Assembly (NCBI GenBank): GCA_033002965.1
Contig: JAURVB010014956.1
Location: 1-64,000, forward strand
Direction: 5' to 3'
DNA: 64,000 bases
DNA from: Piper betle
Taxonomy: Eukaryota; Streptophyta; Magnoliopsida; Piperales; Piperaceae
Shown here: piece by piece, positions 18,608 through 31,730 of the stretch
How positions within the stretch are numbered: the stretch's first letter is position 1
Layout: every line of letters starts with the position of its first letter
The notes under the pieces: model-generated
What the model was told of the DNA's origin: nothing
Seen by the model: the letters and a program-made list of their open reading frames with translations, nothing else
Database searches by the model: none
Position numbers and translations under genes: made by a program

Positions 18608-21600
18608 GGACTGACAACTTTCAAGTGAGATCTCATCTAAATACACCAGAGTCCAAGTTAGTTGAAGGCATAAGAAGCACGGGGCCTTTTTTATTATATG
18701 TGTCAGCTGATCAAATTTCTTCTCAACAATGGATCTCTTCATAGCATGATGATATTTACTATTTTCTTGGTCTCTAGAAGCTGGAGAGAATGCTGAATTT
18801 AATAATGCACTTGCTGATTCTGAAGTAGGCGAAGTTCAAAGTTCTAATCCACTCTCTAAACAGTTTGTGGTGCATGAAGTGGTTGATGGGAAGTTGGTGT
18901 GAACAGCTAGAATCTTCTTTATGTCTGTAGTCTCTTATATAACATATGTCTTCTTTGTTGTTCTTTACAAAAAACAATTTTCTAAATTCTTCTGTAGGTG
19001 AATGTTGTTGAAGGATTGAAGCTATATGAGAATCTGTTTGACAGCTCAGAAATTTCAAAGCTTTTGTTCTTGGCTAGTGAATTGAGAGCTGCAGGACGAA
19101 GGGGAGTTTCCAGAGCATGACTCTTCATTATTTTCTCTTTTTTTGTTTCAAATGGTCATTCGCGTCCTCTGATTGGTGTCATTTTTATGAACTTGCGGAT
19201 GTTATTATCTGTTCATTGTCTATATAAAACGAATAAATTGTTAAAGGACTATGGTGGCAGTTTTGTGCTTATTAGAATCTCTCTTTGGTCATGGTCATTT
19301 TTCAAATGATGTGATGTAAAAGAATATGGTTTTTATTTTATCACTTATTATCAAATGACTGGTGCATGGGCAAGAGCATAATCCTGCAAGAGTAAGAATG
19401 AAAAGTTTTATGCTTGGATGCTGTTTCTGATGCTCAATCTTCATTTTATAGGTCTGGGACTTTGAATTTTTCAGATCTTAAATTGCAACTGCATAAGCAT
19501 GAAGTAGCTTGGTCTCAAATAAAGAGAAATTTAGTCCCTCTCGAGTCACTGTTGCACTTGCTTTTCTGAAGGACTTTTCACCTCATTCTTTCCCATTGTT
19601 GGTTATTTTTACAGAATAGTGAAATTTTTGCTATTTGTCCTATTTGCTAGAAATCACCTTTTCTTGGATATACGGTAGTTTGTGTGTCAAAAAGTTTTGT
19701 CTAGTTGTTGAAATCTTTGAGGATGGCTGCTGAAAATGCCCATATCCTGCCATTTATTTGATTTCTATTTTTTATGGAAATTTTGTTGGAATTTTTTTCC
19801 TCATTGACTTAGGTTTTACCAAAATTAAGATGATTTTTGAAACCTTTGAAAAAACGTGTTCTTGACCGAGCTGATTAAAAGCAGGGAGCACATTTTTTGT
19901 TTCCAAAAGGCCAATCAGAGGTCATGGTAGAGAAACATTACAATTTTGCCCATCTGCTGGTGGTTGGTCTTCAGAAGATGGAAACACAGCAGAAGTGTCT
20001 GTCAAAGGCAAGTGTTCAATGTTACTAAAATGCATTGGCTGGTTACCTGTTGGCATGTAAATAGATGAAATTTATTATTATATTCCAGAGCACACGCTCA
20101 ATAAAATTCCCGGTCTCTTTCAAGATGTTATCAATTGCCTTGTTCGGCTACAAATTATGTCAGTCAAGCCAGATTCTTGTATCATAAATTTTTACCATGA
20201 GGCAAGTTTGCTTAAGATTATGTCAATCGTCTTGTTCACTCACAAGTTTTATTGGCTAGATTGTGAAGATTTTTTTGTTTGCTTACTTTGAAATGTTTAC
20301 ACAGGGTGATCATTCACATCCACAGATGTTTCCTTCATGGTATGGGAGGCCTGTTTGTGTTCTTTTCCCTCAATGAGTGTGACATGGTCTTTGGCAGAGT
20401 ATTTGGAATAGATTATCCTGGGAAATTTAATGGCGCTCTCAAACTTTCTCTTACTGCTGGGTATGTAATTTCTTTTTGAAGCTATTGAAAAGTGCCTTTA
20501 TTAGATAGAGCATTCCTGAATGTGAAATTAATAAAAGAATTTTAGGCTTCAAAATCTGGTACTGTACTGGATTGATAGTCAGAGAGCTCATTAGCTGATG
20601 ACCTTGAAACTATGCCTAATGTGCTAAAAATTCATTAATCATATATTGGAGTAAATGGTGTAGAAGACTCTATTAATTAGAAAACTAATGGTAAATTATA
20701 TTTAAGCAGCTTCCTTATCTAGTATGGCGGTGCATGCTCCTGTATCATTGAACCTCCAACTGAGTACCCCAAAATTTAACATGAATGAAATGAAAAATAG
20801 GGCATAAAACAATAAAGGGTATCTACTTACCGGATCCACTTTTTGTTTGCATTTATGTCAAACATAAATTTTATCAGTATTTTTAATTCTACATACCACT
20901 GATGGTGAAATAGTGGTGCGGCACTTAACTAGTAAAGTAAACAAAACTCATGAAATGACAATTTTTTTCACCAGGTGAGTGGAACAAAGATTGGTTAGGT
21001 GCCAATCATGTCTGTCATGTAAAACCCAACCTTATTTGAATCACGTGTTCTATTAGCATATGTTTCTGAAAGCAGTGTGTTGTTTTACTTCTTTCCGCAT
21101 CCTTCATTGCATTTTAACAGTGTTGCTTTAATGTTTTTAATAAAATCCCCAACCTTTACTTGTGACTTTTTGTCATCTTAGATTTACTTTAAACTTGACC
21201 AAACAACTGACCAAGAAAAGAATGCTCTCAAACGAGAGTACAGTAAACAGTGGACACAATCATAATTCATAACCAAAAGCAATAAGCCTTCGCCTAAATT
21301 CATAGAAATTCTTTCATTTCAGTTTAAAGTTTTTTCTTTATTAAAAAAAAACTTTTTGTCTTTCCCCCTCTCCACTTTTAGAGCTGTTCATTCTGCAGTT
21401 CAGATAATTTAGTACATAAAATATCATTTTGAATGCTAAATGTCACCAGTTCTTTGGAATATGTTCTTATTTTTTGATAGAACACCTCTCTTCTATTATG
21501 GAAAGATTTTACTGGTATTATTTGCATTCAGTAATTAATATTATTCCTTTTGTGTTGACAGGTCTATAATTGTTGTCCAAGGCAAAAGTGCAGACTTGTC

Positions 21601-21997
21601 TAAACATGCAATCTATTCCCTTTGCAAACAACGAGTTCTTGTAACTTTCTTATCAGCTTCCCAACGTCGTGCACCTGTGACATTTACTGTTCCTGTCCCT
21701 CTTCCACCCTCAGTCACCTGGCAACCAGCCCCCCCACGACCTCATCCTCTGGTGCCTGGAACTGGGGTTTTCCTGCCTCCAGGCTCTGGTCAGTTAGAGT
21801 CTGCATAGCTTTCGGTAGGGGATATAAACACAACAATGGAGGCTTCAGGTCAATCAGAAAGCACAAGTTGGTGTGGAACAACAGAAAATGGAGCTTGTTC
21901 TTCCATTGCATCATCTGAGGATGCACCGAAAGATAGAGGCCAAAATCCAGACTGCAATGGACATATTTTTACCAAAGAAGAGCCGGTTGATAGTTGA

Positions 21998-23270
21998 GTT
22001 AGATATGAAGGCTGTTGAGATAAATTATTTATCGGAGGCATTTTGTCACGTAGTTTGAGAAACGAGAAGGGCCAAACTTGGAGCAAATGTAAAGAGCGTC
22101 AGAGAGAGTAGAGATGCGGGCATCTTCCACAGAAATTTTTGTCACGGGTTAACTTCAAATTTGCACTGTACTAGGTTAGTTCCTTTTTGTTCATATACTA
22201 TTTTTTTTAACATATAGGCATATTTATATGAATGGAAGCAGGATTTATATAGCCCATGGTAAAAAATAGCTCGTTCAAATTGTTGCTCTTCTGCTTTTGG
22301 CTAGCACAGGTAGTCGAATTGCTGTCTGATGATTATTTAATAAGCTGGTAGCCTTACATTAAAAATACATACATGAAAGGTATACAATAATCCTTTATAA
22401 AATGAAGAATTGAAGGATTATGGTCACAAGTGCCATTTATCTTTCAAGATAATTCCAAAGAACCTTATATAAATCTGTTGGAAGTATTTAGTTGCTGAAC
22501 TTTTAGTAAGCTCTCCTCTTCATGCTTCGTGCTTGTTCAAACTCTATGTAAAACGGGCTTAATTTTTTCGAAGGAATTAAACAGGCTTAATCAAGTGCAC
22601 GTATTTGTTCGTCAAAATTGAGCAATTTTGTTAGGTAAGAAGAATGCAATGTAATAAGCGCAAGTTATTCATCTCTTGTATTATCATTATTCTCTAGTGC
22701 AAGCTATTCATCTCTTGTATTATGGTCATTCTCTTGACTTGACAAAAATTAGTTAAGCTAATTCGACTGAAGCCCAAATTTAGTCACCTATATGCATCGC
22801 AACGTTCTTTCCACTGCCAGATTAGACTCACGAGCATAGCACCCAAGCACGCCGTCCTGCCATTCCTACAGATTGGTTGGCGTTTGCTGTCTGTCAGGGT
22901 CTTCCCATCCTCCAAAAAGCTGAAAGGATTGACACGGAAGGTGAGAGAGAGAGAGGACGATGTCTACATCTTTCCCTCTAATAAGTTGTGATAATTTGTG
23001 AGGAACAAATATTTTTTAATTCCTAACTAGTTGGGGGTGTGGTGGGCAAGGACAATCAATGTGTCTATCCATGTCAAAGAGGCCCTTACGAGGGAATAGT
23101 TTTGGGCTTCAGGTTTCTTAGATAAGTCCCGACACCAATAATTTTAGAATAAACAAGGGAGCCCCCTTGATTGCTGATTCATAACATCTCATATTCCACC
23201 GATCACAACCAACCGAATAATTTGGATATGGCTTTCCAATGTCTGCTTCTCTGCTCAATTGTGCATACTT
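21998..23270. other. Region between the pseudogene and the phosphatase gene
   Basis: The first part would be the 3' UTR of the ALKBH10B-like pseudogene. A short repeat pair (gcaagttattcatctcttgtattat) occurs near 22660-22725. No gene, RNA gene or element is recognised in the rest. Its right end is the 3' flank of the minus-strand phosphatase gene. Confidence 0.5.
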
Positions 23271-25408
23271 TCACATGGTTGAGTGGTAGGATGGCTGCTT
23301 GAACATGGCCCACCCGTGTCGAACACTACCAAATACGTCATAGAAGGCGATTTCGGCCTTATCTTCTCTCAATTCCATGGACATGAAACCTTGCCCATCG
23401 TAGAAGAAGTTGAGGCCTCCCTGCTGGTCTGCTCTCACATCCCCTCTCCAGGCCTTTGACCCACCGCCGCTTGTTAGGAGCTGCATTTCACTGCATTGCA
23501 CAGTACACTAAACTTCATTATATTGTTACTATATATTCCGTCATTATATTATAAGGTATTAATTGATTATATGTACCTTTCAATGTCACCAATGCGTTGG
23601 AGACAATGGTCATGACCGTTTATGTAGAAGTCTACTTGGTATGCCTGACAATAACGATAAGGACGTCAAAATTTATTAAAACAATTAAGTTGGCGGATAA
23701 GTAAGCATACTTTTTATAGTCCCAGTTATTATTCTTCTTTTAACGGTGGTTTTGAAGACATGATGTGATTAGTGCTAAAAAATAGTAGTGCCTAATAACC
23801 TAGGGCTCCGAGTTGATATAGATTAACTTTTATTAATGATAGTCGTTATGAGCTTTCAATTCAATAAATACGTCATGCGTTCACCGACACAACCTTTACA
23901 TGCATATTTTCTTCAACACGAGTGGATCTCACATGGTGCGACCCTTTCTAAATTTTCGAAGATGACAAAATAGGTAGGGGGAAAAAGATGATATCCGATT
24001 GGACTATGAAAAAAGGATAATAAACATACTTCACCCTTATTTGTTAGAATTGTTAGCTTTAGTGTACCAAAAAATTTGTCCCTCCGATTGCCTTTTACGA
24101 GTAAATTGTGGGCATTTGTGCCGATTACGAAAACAAAACAAAATAAAAATAAAAGGGGAGAATTAACGTACTCTGAGCAGTGGAAGAAGAAGATGGATGA
24201 GCTCTTGTGTATCTCCATGGTGGCCAACACTACGGATAGGGTGATGACCCACCACAACTTTCCATTTTGCTCTAGACTCTCTCAGTCCCAACTCCAATTC
24301 CTACACCCAAAGCAAACAAGACCACTCATGTTCATACTACCTTTTGTTTTGCAAATACTTGATCTTTAATTACTCATATCATCATCATCTTCCAATATAC
24401 CTTCAAAGTTGTGGTGACGTATTCTTCTCTCGGTGATACTTCCCTCCAGTCATATATGTGGCTCTTCGGATGGGTAAAGTAAGTCTCTACGAATGGAGTT
24501 GTGTCTATGAAGAAGATCTCTGCAGTTTGATCTAGTGCACGCAACAACATGGGCAGTACCTTTACTTGGGATGAGAATCAATTCATTGATATAGAAAGAA
24601 ACAGAATAATTGTAGCGCGTTTGATTACCAGCATTTACAATAAAGGATCTCAAGCAATGCCATCGAGGATCAACCTTCCTAAGTATCGGATTCAACTGTG
24701 CCAGAACGTTACCTCTGTAATCGTGATTACCAAGGACTGCAAATTGGTCGCCACAACAAATGGGGTTATGCATGCCTTTGATGTCTGATCAACTTCTTAA
24801 ATTGAAGAAGGTGATCACAAGATAGCTGGGAATTAAAATTACAGACTCACCACTGTACCACTGTTTCTGCAAGCTCCGAGCAGTATATATCTTTGTGAAA
24901 GATTCTTCGAATGCAACGTCGTCCAAACTTGTTAACCCGTTGTCGTAGAAGTTATCGCCAGTAGATATCGCGAAGTTGATGTCAAGTTCTTCCCCAACCT
25001 TTCCCATCTTCAAAGGGAACAGAGCAGATCGAACAGTAGTACCATTGTCAAGATCAGGTAGAAATATCTAAGTAGCTAGCAGAGTAATTTCGGGCTTTAC
25101 ACTGATTGATTGTTGCGTTCGTATCTTATAATTAACATGATAACATGAAAAATATGAGATGATGATGAGTTCGCAAATGAAAAATATGAGCTGATGATAA
25201 GTACGCAATTAAGGGAGCTGATGAGAACCTGGTGGGCAACCAACGACTGGTTCCAAGCTCCCTTTCGTCCCCAGTCCCCAACGACGAGGAAGGCGAGTGA
25301 ACCATCATCCTTGGGAAGGTGTTCAAACCTTGGGAGCTGGGCAAAGGAAGAGGCAGTGATCAGGAAGAAGAGAAAGAGAGCAGAGAAGGGAAGGAGCGAG
25401 CCGGCCAT
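23271..25408 (-). CDS. Low-molecular-weight purple acid phosphatase, intact, seven exons
   Basis: Exons, in transcription order: 25408-25229, 25007-24851, 24736-24629, 24531-24401, 24300-24172, 23644-23577, 23490-23271. All introns are GT-AG with matching phases and give 330 aa without a stop. Residues 1-24 look like a signal peptide (hydrophobic, ending SFAQ). The five metal-ligand motifs are present: GDWG (44-47), GDNFY (77-81), GNHD (115-118), VVGHH (208-212) and GHDH (245-248). The length fits the plant ~35-kDa class (AtPAP3/7/8/17 type), secreted or vacuolar Fe-Zn/Mn phosphatases that release phosphate from organic esters. The start at 25408 was chosen because the signal peptide begins there. 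A (TA)n tract lies just upstream. The tandem copy at 29959-31730 shares exon structure. This is the best-preserved gene of the window. Confidence 0.93.
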
Positions 25409-25595
25409 GAGCAGGGCCGACAGCAAAAAGGCAGAGAAGGATCGTTCAAAGCATATGCTGTATGAAAACAGTGGGGAGGTTAAGCTATATATATATATAT
25501 ATATAGATGCGTTTCTAATCATATCATATTATTATAAATTATTATCGATCCTAACCATGATTTTAATCTTCTTTTTTTCCAAAGCGTGATTGGAT
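25409..25595 (-). promoter_or_regulatory. Upstream region of the intact phosphatase
   Basis: Contains a (TA)n tract at about 25486-25505 (tatatatatatatatatata), about 80-100 bp before the ATG, which can serve as TATA box. A hAT-like element starts at 25596, so the native promoter may be shortened to about 190 bp. Confidence 0.45.
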
Positions 25596-26518
25596 CACTG
25601 TTGCACGAATCGGCCGATTCCGTGCGGAATCGGCCGATTTAAATCGGATCGGCGCGATGCCGATCCGATTTCGGGGCCGACTCGGTCGGCCCCGAATCGG
25701 CCTCCGAATCGGCCGAGTTCGGCCGATTCCGACCGATTTAACTCGGAATCGGAATCGGCCGATTTAAATCGGAATCGGTTTTTTTAATGAAATTACTAAA
25801 ATACCCTAGGTATGATTTTTATTAAATTATTTAAGCATGGGTAAAATGGTAATTTGGATTTTAAAAACCTAAAATCAAACCCGCTCCCCGCGCCGCCGCC
25901 GCTCGTCCGCCCGTCGCCGCCCCGTTTCCGCCCTCCGCCGTGCTCCCCGACTCCGGGCTCGCCGCCGACCGGGCTACCGACCTCGCCGCCGACCTCGCAA
26001 CGTCGCCGCCGAAGCGTGGCCGGACCGAATCGGGCTGTGACGCACGAATCGCCGCGACTCGCCGCCGACTCGCCGCCGCTCCGGGCCGCCTCGCCGCCGG
26101 CTGCGGGCCGCTGACTGTTCGTCCGACCGGGCTGCCGACATCCTCCGACATCGCCGCCTCGAGACTCGCCGCCGACCGGGCCGGCGGCGGCGGCGAGGGT
26201 AAAGAGTGGCATTCTCGTAATTAAAAGTTGACTCGAGTCTAACTCGAGTCAAAAATAATAATTAATTCTAAATAATTTAAAAAAATCTTAAAAAATATTT
26301 AAAAATATCAGAAACTATAATATACAGAATAATATCAAAATAACATCAATACCCAATTTTAATATATTTATATTATAAATTGTCAAATTATTATATATGA
26401 CCGATTAAATTAATTTGGACCGATTCAACTGAACCGATTCTTGGCCGATTCAGACCGATTTCGATTCCGATTCCGACTCCCTGGAAAACCGATTCCGATT
26501 CCGATTCATGCAACCATG
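25596..26518 (-). mobile_element. Non-autonomous hAT-like element, atcgg family, copy 1
   Basis: 923 bp. Ends resemble each other inverted (cactgttgcacgaatcgg and, inverted, catggttgcatgaatcgg), with many short cggaatcgg/ccgatt words at both ends. Flanks are gattggat (25588-25595) and cattggat (26519-26526), an 8-bp duplication with one mismatch, which fits the hAT superfamily. The middle is very GC-rich (25880-26195) with open frames that are low-complexity Arg/Ala/Pro translations and no transposase. Copy 2 at 50864-51604 has the opposite orientation. Confidence 0.75.
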
Positions 26519-26526
26519 CATTGGAT

Positions 26527-29500
26527 ACAGGAATGACCAACTCCATTCACCTGCACCAGGTGCATATCCGGGAAAAACATTTGTTTGCCCACTCAAGCAC
26601 AATCGAGTTATTTAGACTTCATAAATTATTTATTTTGCTTACTAATATAACTATTGTGAGAAAATAAAAATAATCTAGTAACAAAATATTAAACAACTCG
26701 AATATGTTTGGGGGTTTTGGGTTAGAATAGAGAGTAGGTTGGATCATTAACTTGTTTTTGTCAATTTCTTTATTTGGATTGATGGATTTTAAGAGAGAAA
26801 AAAAGTCTAGTTTTTAGGAAGATAGAGCGTTTGGATTGAAAGAAATTGGGTTGAAACAGAAACTAGATTTCACCGAGGAAGGCCCGTCGAAAAATCTTTG
26901 TGCATGTGATTTTCCTACAAAAACTTGACCAAGAGTGGCCCATGATTTTTCCCTTTTTTTTCAATTCAAATACAGATTAAAAAAGGTTGTTTCTATTTCT
27001 TTTCTTTTATTATTTGATTTTTTTCTGATAATCTATCAAATTAAACGGACAGTTGTAAAATGTTTGTCCCGTGTTTTATTATATCTATAATAGGAAAGAA
27101 AATGTATAATTATTTCCTAGCGAAAGAAAGCAAAGTACCGGTGTATACAACTTTGTTTGAAGAGCAGCTTTCCGGAAAGCTTCCCTATTTTTTTGTTTCC
27201 TGTTGTTTTCAATCAGACGTATGACTTTTCTTTAGAGGTAGAGGTATTATGATCAAGGGCAAAGCACTTTGTTTTTGCCGCCAGAGATGTTGCCTACATA
27301 ATTTCCATCACTAGCTTGAACTAGTTAGTGGACTTAATAATAATTAAGCAAGATGTCATACCATATATAACTTATACCGAATAAATTTAAATATTATTTA
27401 TAAATTTTCATTAAATAATAAGATAAAATATAATATTTTAATATCTTAGATATAAGTGGTGATTGACTTTAAAAATACATTTTATGTGAATGAATATATA
27501 AAATACAATTATTTAATCTTTTATTATATTTTTATTATTTTTTAAAAAAATTTAGATTAGTAAGATTTAAACCCATGACTTCAACATGCGGTATTTTTAT
27601 TTTTATTTTGTTAGAAATTAAGGTTTAGGAGATTCGAATATGTGACCCTACGTCAGAGGTATTTTTTTTTAATTTGTTAAAATTTTTTATATTTTGATTG
27701 ACCAATTTTTAATTTTTAAATTTCAGATCAATGCTGAGTTCTAATTTTATTAATGTATATATATAAGAGTAGATTGATTAGTGGATAACTAGCTGGAGTT
27801 CACGTGAAAAGATCAAGGGCATTTTTCTTTATCAAAGCATGGATCACATTGTTTCTTTTTTAATTGATGTCAATGTTTGGTTGGATGAACAATTATTCTT
27901 TGTTAGCAAATGCAAAGAATTGCTATTAGTATGGCTATATTTTTTAAGAGGAAAAACGTTTCTGGAAGTGACGTTGTAACAATCCCTTCAAGATCTGACG
28001 ATGCACGCGTAAATCACTCACGTTCTCGTGGGGTTTGACATTGAGAACACCAGTCTCGGTGTATAATCCATGTCGTCAAGCAAGTTTTTGCAACCAATAG
28101 TAGCTCTCTTGTATGTAAATACATATATGAATATATTGAAGCCTAATTAATCAACCACAATATGTGAATATGACAAGCTCAGCAATTGCACAGAAAAAGC
28201 TTCTCTTTGGTACATTTATACAAGGATGATTAGGAAAATAAACATGTGCCAATGGGTAGTTTCAACTTCGTATTATGGTGTAATTAGTTTACCCCGTGGA
28301 GGTGCTCCGTAGTTGACTCTTGACATGATATTTAACAGGTATTATGAGTAGCCTGAATATTCACGGGTACAATGGTAGACTTGTCTGTTTGTTTTTGTTG
28401 AACAATACGTATGCAATATTTACGACGTGGCATGCTTCACGCCGCCACTCAAATGATAAATTGTAGGGATATTATTTTATCAAATTTGTTAGGTTGCATC
28501 TGTCACATCAAAATAAAAAAAATACGTGGATTTTATTTAAAAAATAATATATCGACGCTCTCCACCGGCATTCTCCGCCTACATAATTATATAATTACCT
28601 AATTAGATATTCTGAATCATAGCTTATACTTATCATTATTTTATAACGTGCGCAAAGAACGTGAGTAGTAAAAGTCATGATAGAATGATTCCTTACTTCT
28701 AGTAATTTAGAAAAAAAAGAATTTGGGCCTGATTTAGTGCTCTCTGGCCATAATGGTTCCATTTGGACTTAAGACAAAAAATTAAAAAAGCACCTTCCAA
28801 ATAGAGGGAAACATTAAGTTGCTCAATGCCTCAATGGTTATTAGGTTCATATTATATTATAAATCCACGCTTAAGAAAAAAAATCTTAAATTTTGTGAGT
28901 CGTGGCTTAATTATATATATCCTAATAGAGAAAGGTCCTAACTTTTTTTCTGATGGCACACCTAAGTGGAACCTTATATCAGCATGATGAGACATGAAAT
29001 TGATTTAAGTGGGGCTGTTTCAGTTGGTTGATTAGGTGAGATTTGCTTTTAAAAAAATTGTTACTTCTTTCCAACAAAACTATTTTAAATAATCTGAGGA
29101 GAGAAAAATTAACCTTTACTAGAGGGTGCATGATTTCAGATCTTGCATGATTTTTTTTTTTTTGGAGATCTTGGGTGCTAGGTCCCCCCAATCGTATAAT
29201 TATACGCAATCAGTATATAACTATTCCCATAATTTAAATAAATTTGACTATGCTTATAATTTAAATAAATCTAACTATGGTGATGAAATAATGTTTTTAA
29301 TACTTTGTATGGTCACCAAAGCGTATTAGGTCAAGGTAGAAGAAGAAATATTGTATTTGTGGTATGAGAATTTATTCCGAGCATTTAGGTACATCTTAAA
29401 ATGACTAGTTATTTTATGATACTTACAACCCACCCACGTTACCAACTAATCTGCTTCGACCGAAAATATTACAACCTTATGTCTCACACCGTCTGATCGT

Positions 29501-29958
29501 AAGCTTTGGCTCACTATCCCGGTGCCCATTCTAAGCAACTTAGACACTGCTGGCTTCCACTTTGGTGCTGTTGACTTTTTTTCTAAATAGAGTGGCTCTT
29601 TCTAAGTTGTTATTTTTCAAAGGTGACAAGTAAAAACATGAGTTGGTTTTAATATCATATATTATGGACCTTGGGTCGGTCATTTCAAAATAATTAGCCA
29701 TTTTTAGAGACTAATAACTCATTTTATATATCACTCACTAACTAATCTCAATTTAAAAACATTACAACCCAATGTCCTACACCATACACAAAAGGCACGC
29801 AAAACTTCGGCTAGCCGTCAATAAATATCTTCGAGCGGCTAAAGCGTATTCCGTCACAACAAAAATGTCGCCCAAATCGGGCGAAAATGCGCATACAAGC
29901 AAGAGACACAAGCGGGACAGCTCATGTGGCTCTCCACCCTAATATCGCCTTTTTCCAT
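26527..29958. other. Intergenic, no recognisable gene
   Basis: AT-rich sequence between the hAT-like element and the second phosphatase copy. Short open frames have no family signal. There are traces of degraded repeats (AT-rich 27360-27780, 28840-28930), but I could not assign any to a class. Confidence 0.5.
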
Positions 29959-31730
29959 TCAAGCTTCAGATCGAAACTCTTCTTTCAATCGAGCCCATCT
30001 GTGCAAAGTTCTACCATGAACATCGTAGAACCCGATCTCTGCTCTGGATTGTGTCAACTCCATTGACATGAATCCTTGCCCATCGTAGAAGAACTTCACC
30101 TCGCCGCTGTTGGGCCTCACATCTCCCCTCCATGCCTTCGATCCTGCCCCACTTGTAAGGAACTGGATTGGACTGCACAGATATATACATAATACATTAC
30201 AAACCCAATAATTTTAGACGCTTATAACACCAGCAGTTATTCGTCGCATGAAACATTTCTGGGATTTTGATACGAATTTTAACTAATCACCTGTTTATGT
30301 CATTGATGTGCTCTAGGCAGTGGTCATGCCCATTCATGTAGAAATCCACATCGTTGGCCTAATATTTATCAAACAATAGAGAAGGATTAAAAGTGTGAAA
30401 GACTCAAGAATTGAAAGATGGGCATCTTGAGGAATTGCCAAGGACTTGATCTCACCTTGAGGATTGGAAGGAGGAGTTTAACCAGCTCAGGGGTGTCACC
30501 ATGGTGGCTTATGCTTCTGATTGCATGGTGGCCAATCACTATCTTCCATGTCGCAGTTGATTCTCTCAGAGCCAAATCCAGATCCTAATTTGATCCACAA
30601 TTTCATCATCAGAAAGCCACATAGGATTAGCTTCAAACTAAGTGTTTATGAAGGGGCTAAACCTTGAGGGAGTTTGCTAGGTAGCTCTCACGAGGTTGAA
30701 CATCACGCCAGTCATAGGTCTGCCCATCTGGGTGGCTAAAGTAATAGTCCACAAATGGTGTCGTGTCAATGAAGAAAAGATCAGCAATTCCTGCAAAACG
30801 AAGAACATAAATTTAGATTTATGATGAGAAAAAAATAGCAACAAAATTATAGTGCTTAATTACCAGAATTTAACTGGAAAGATCTCAAACAGATCCATCT
30901 GCCATCAATTTTCCGGAGAACAGGGCTGATTTGAGCCACTGCATCACCTCTGTAATCATGGTTGCCCAAAACTGTAACCAACAAAAAACCATTAACACAC
31001 ACACATATAAAAACACCCTAAGATGAGGCAAGTTGTACGAAAAGTAGAACAATGTTTCCTGAATGAAACGTACCGCTGTACCATTTTTTGCAGGCTAGGA
31101 GCGGTGTAGATGTTGGAAAACGATTCCTCAAACGCAGGGTCATCTACTCCTCGCAGCCCCTTGTCGTAGAAGTTGTCACCGGTTGACACTACAAAGTTGA
31201 TGTCTAGCTTCTCCCCCACGACCCCCATCTACATCACACAAACAAAGCTTGAAAAAAAAAAGCCAACAACAATAACAGCAATGTTATCAAACAGGGGAAG
31301 CAATATTTTCTATGTGACTACGAACATGGTGACCGGACTTGTTCCATTGTTAGAATTGGCAGATAAGAACAAACCTTCGTTGAAAATAAGCTAAAGATGA
31401 ATCTAATTTACATACACAGATATATTATGGATGAGCCATGAAATAAATGCAATTGAGATGCGCTTGTATGTAAACATGTACGTGCTATTGCATGTAACAA
31501 GAAACGAAACGAGAAGAAGATGTAAATATAGGATGGTGTACAAACCTGGTGAGCTACATGGGACTGGTTGAAATCCCCTTTCCTCCCCAATCTCCGATGA
31601 CCAGCAAACTAAGGGCCCCATCGGCCTTTGCTTGGGGTTCAAAGCTCTGCAGCTCCCCAGTGGAGAAAACGAAGCGAAGAGCGAAGCAGACGACACCCAA
31701 AACAAGCTGTCGCCGGAAAAAGCCAGCCAT
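29959..31730 (-). pseudogene. Second purple acid phosphatase copy with two frameshifts
   Basis: Same seven-exon structure as the intact copy: 31730-31546, 31228-31074, 30971-30864, 30790-30663, 30584-30456, 30358-30291, 30172-29959, with usable GT-AG splice sites. It keeps GDWG, GDNFY, GNHD, VIGHH and GHDH. Exon 1 lacks one G in the run just after GDW (near 31586), and exon 2 lacks two bases (or has one extra) in an A run before WYS (near 31085). The first shift leads to a stop within exon 1. Exons 3-7 are open. Protein divergence from the first copy is moderate, so the duplication is not recent. Either a young pseudogene or a gene with homopolymer sequence errors. Confidence 0.85.

Larger units (their letters stand above)
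4191..21997 (+). pseudogene. ALKBH10B-like (2OG-Fe(II) oxygenase family) pseudogene, eight exons, split by Copia
   Basis: Recognised from exon translations starting MAMPSG, then FIAWLRAEFAAANAIID, CIQQRRCNW-type, GLKLYENLFD, KRPIRGHGRE and HAIYSLCKQRVLVTF, ending in an acidic KEEPVDS tail. Known relatives are m6A RNA demethylases and their plant paralogues. Exons: 4191-4731, 5118-5234, 18778-18896, 18998 to about 19114, 19885-20007, 20089-20201, 20305-20460, 21562-21997. Phases agree across most junctions. Introns after exons 5 and 6 start with GC (both gcaagt). Breaks: frameshift in a G-rich run near 4260-4295; stops TGA 4583 and TAG 4649; lost frame and donor at the end of exon 4 (near 19101); one extra C near 20367; TAG 21806. 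The region that holds the iron-binding HxD in ALKBH10B reads PSWYGRP, so the HxD seems absent, as I recall for a divergent plant paralogue. Intron 2 carries the 12.1 kb Copia. Family identity is firm; the exact orthologue is not. Confidence 0.85.
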
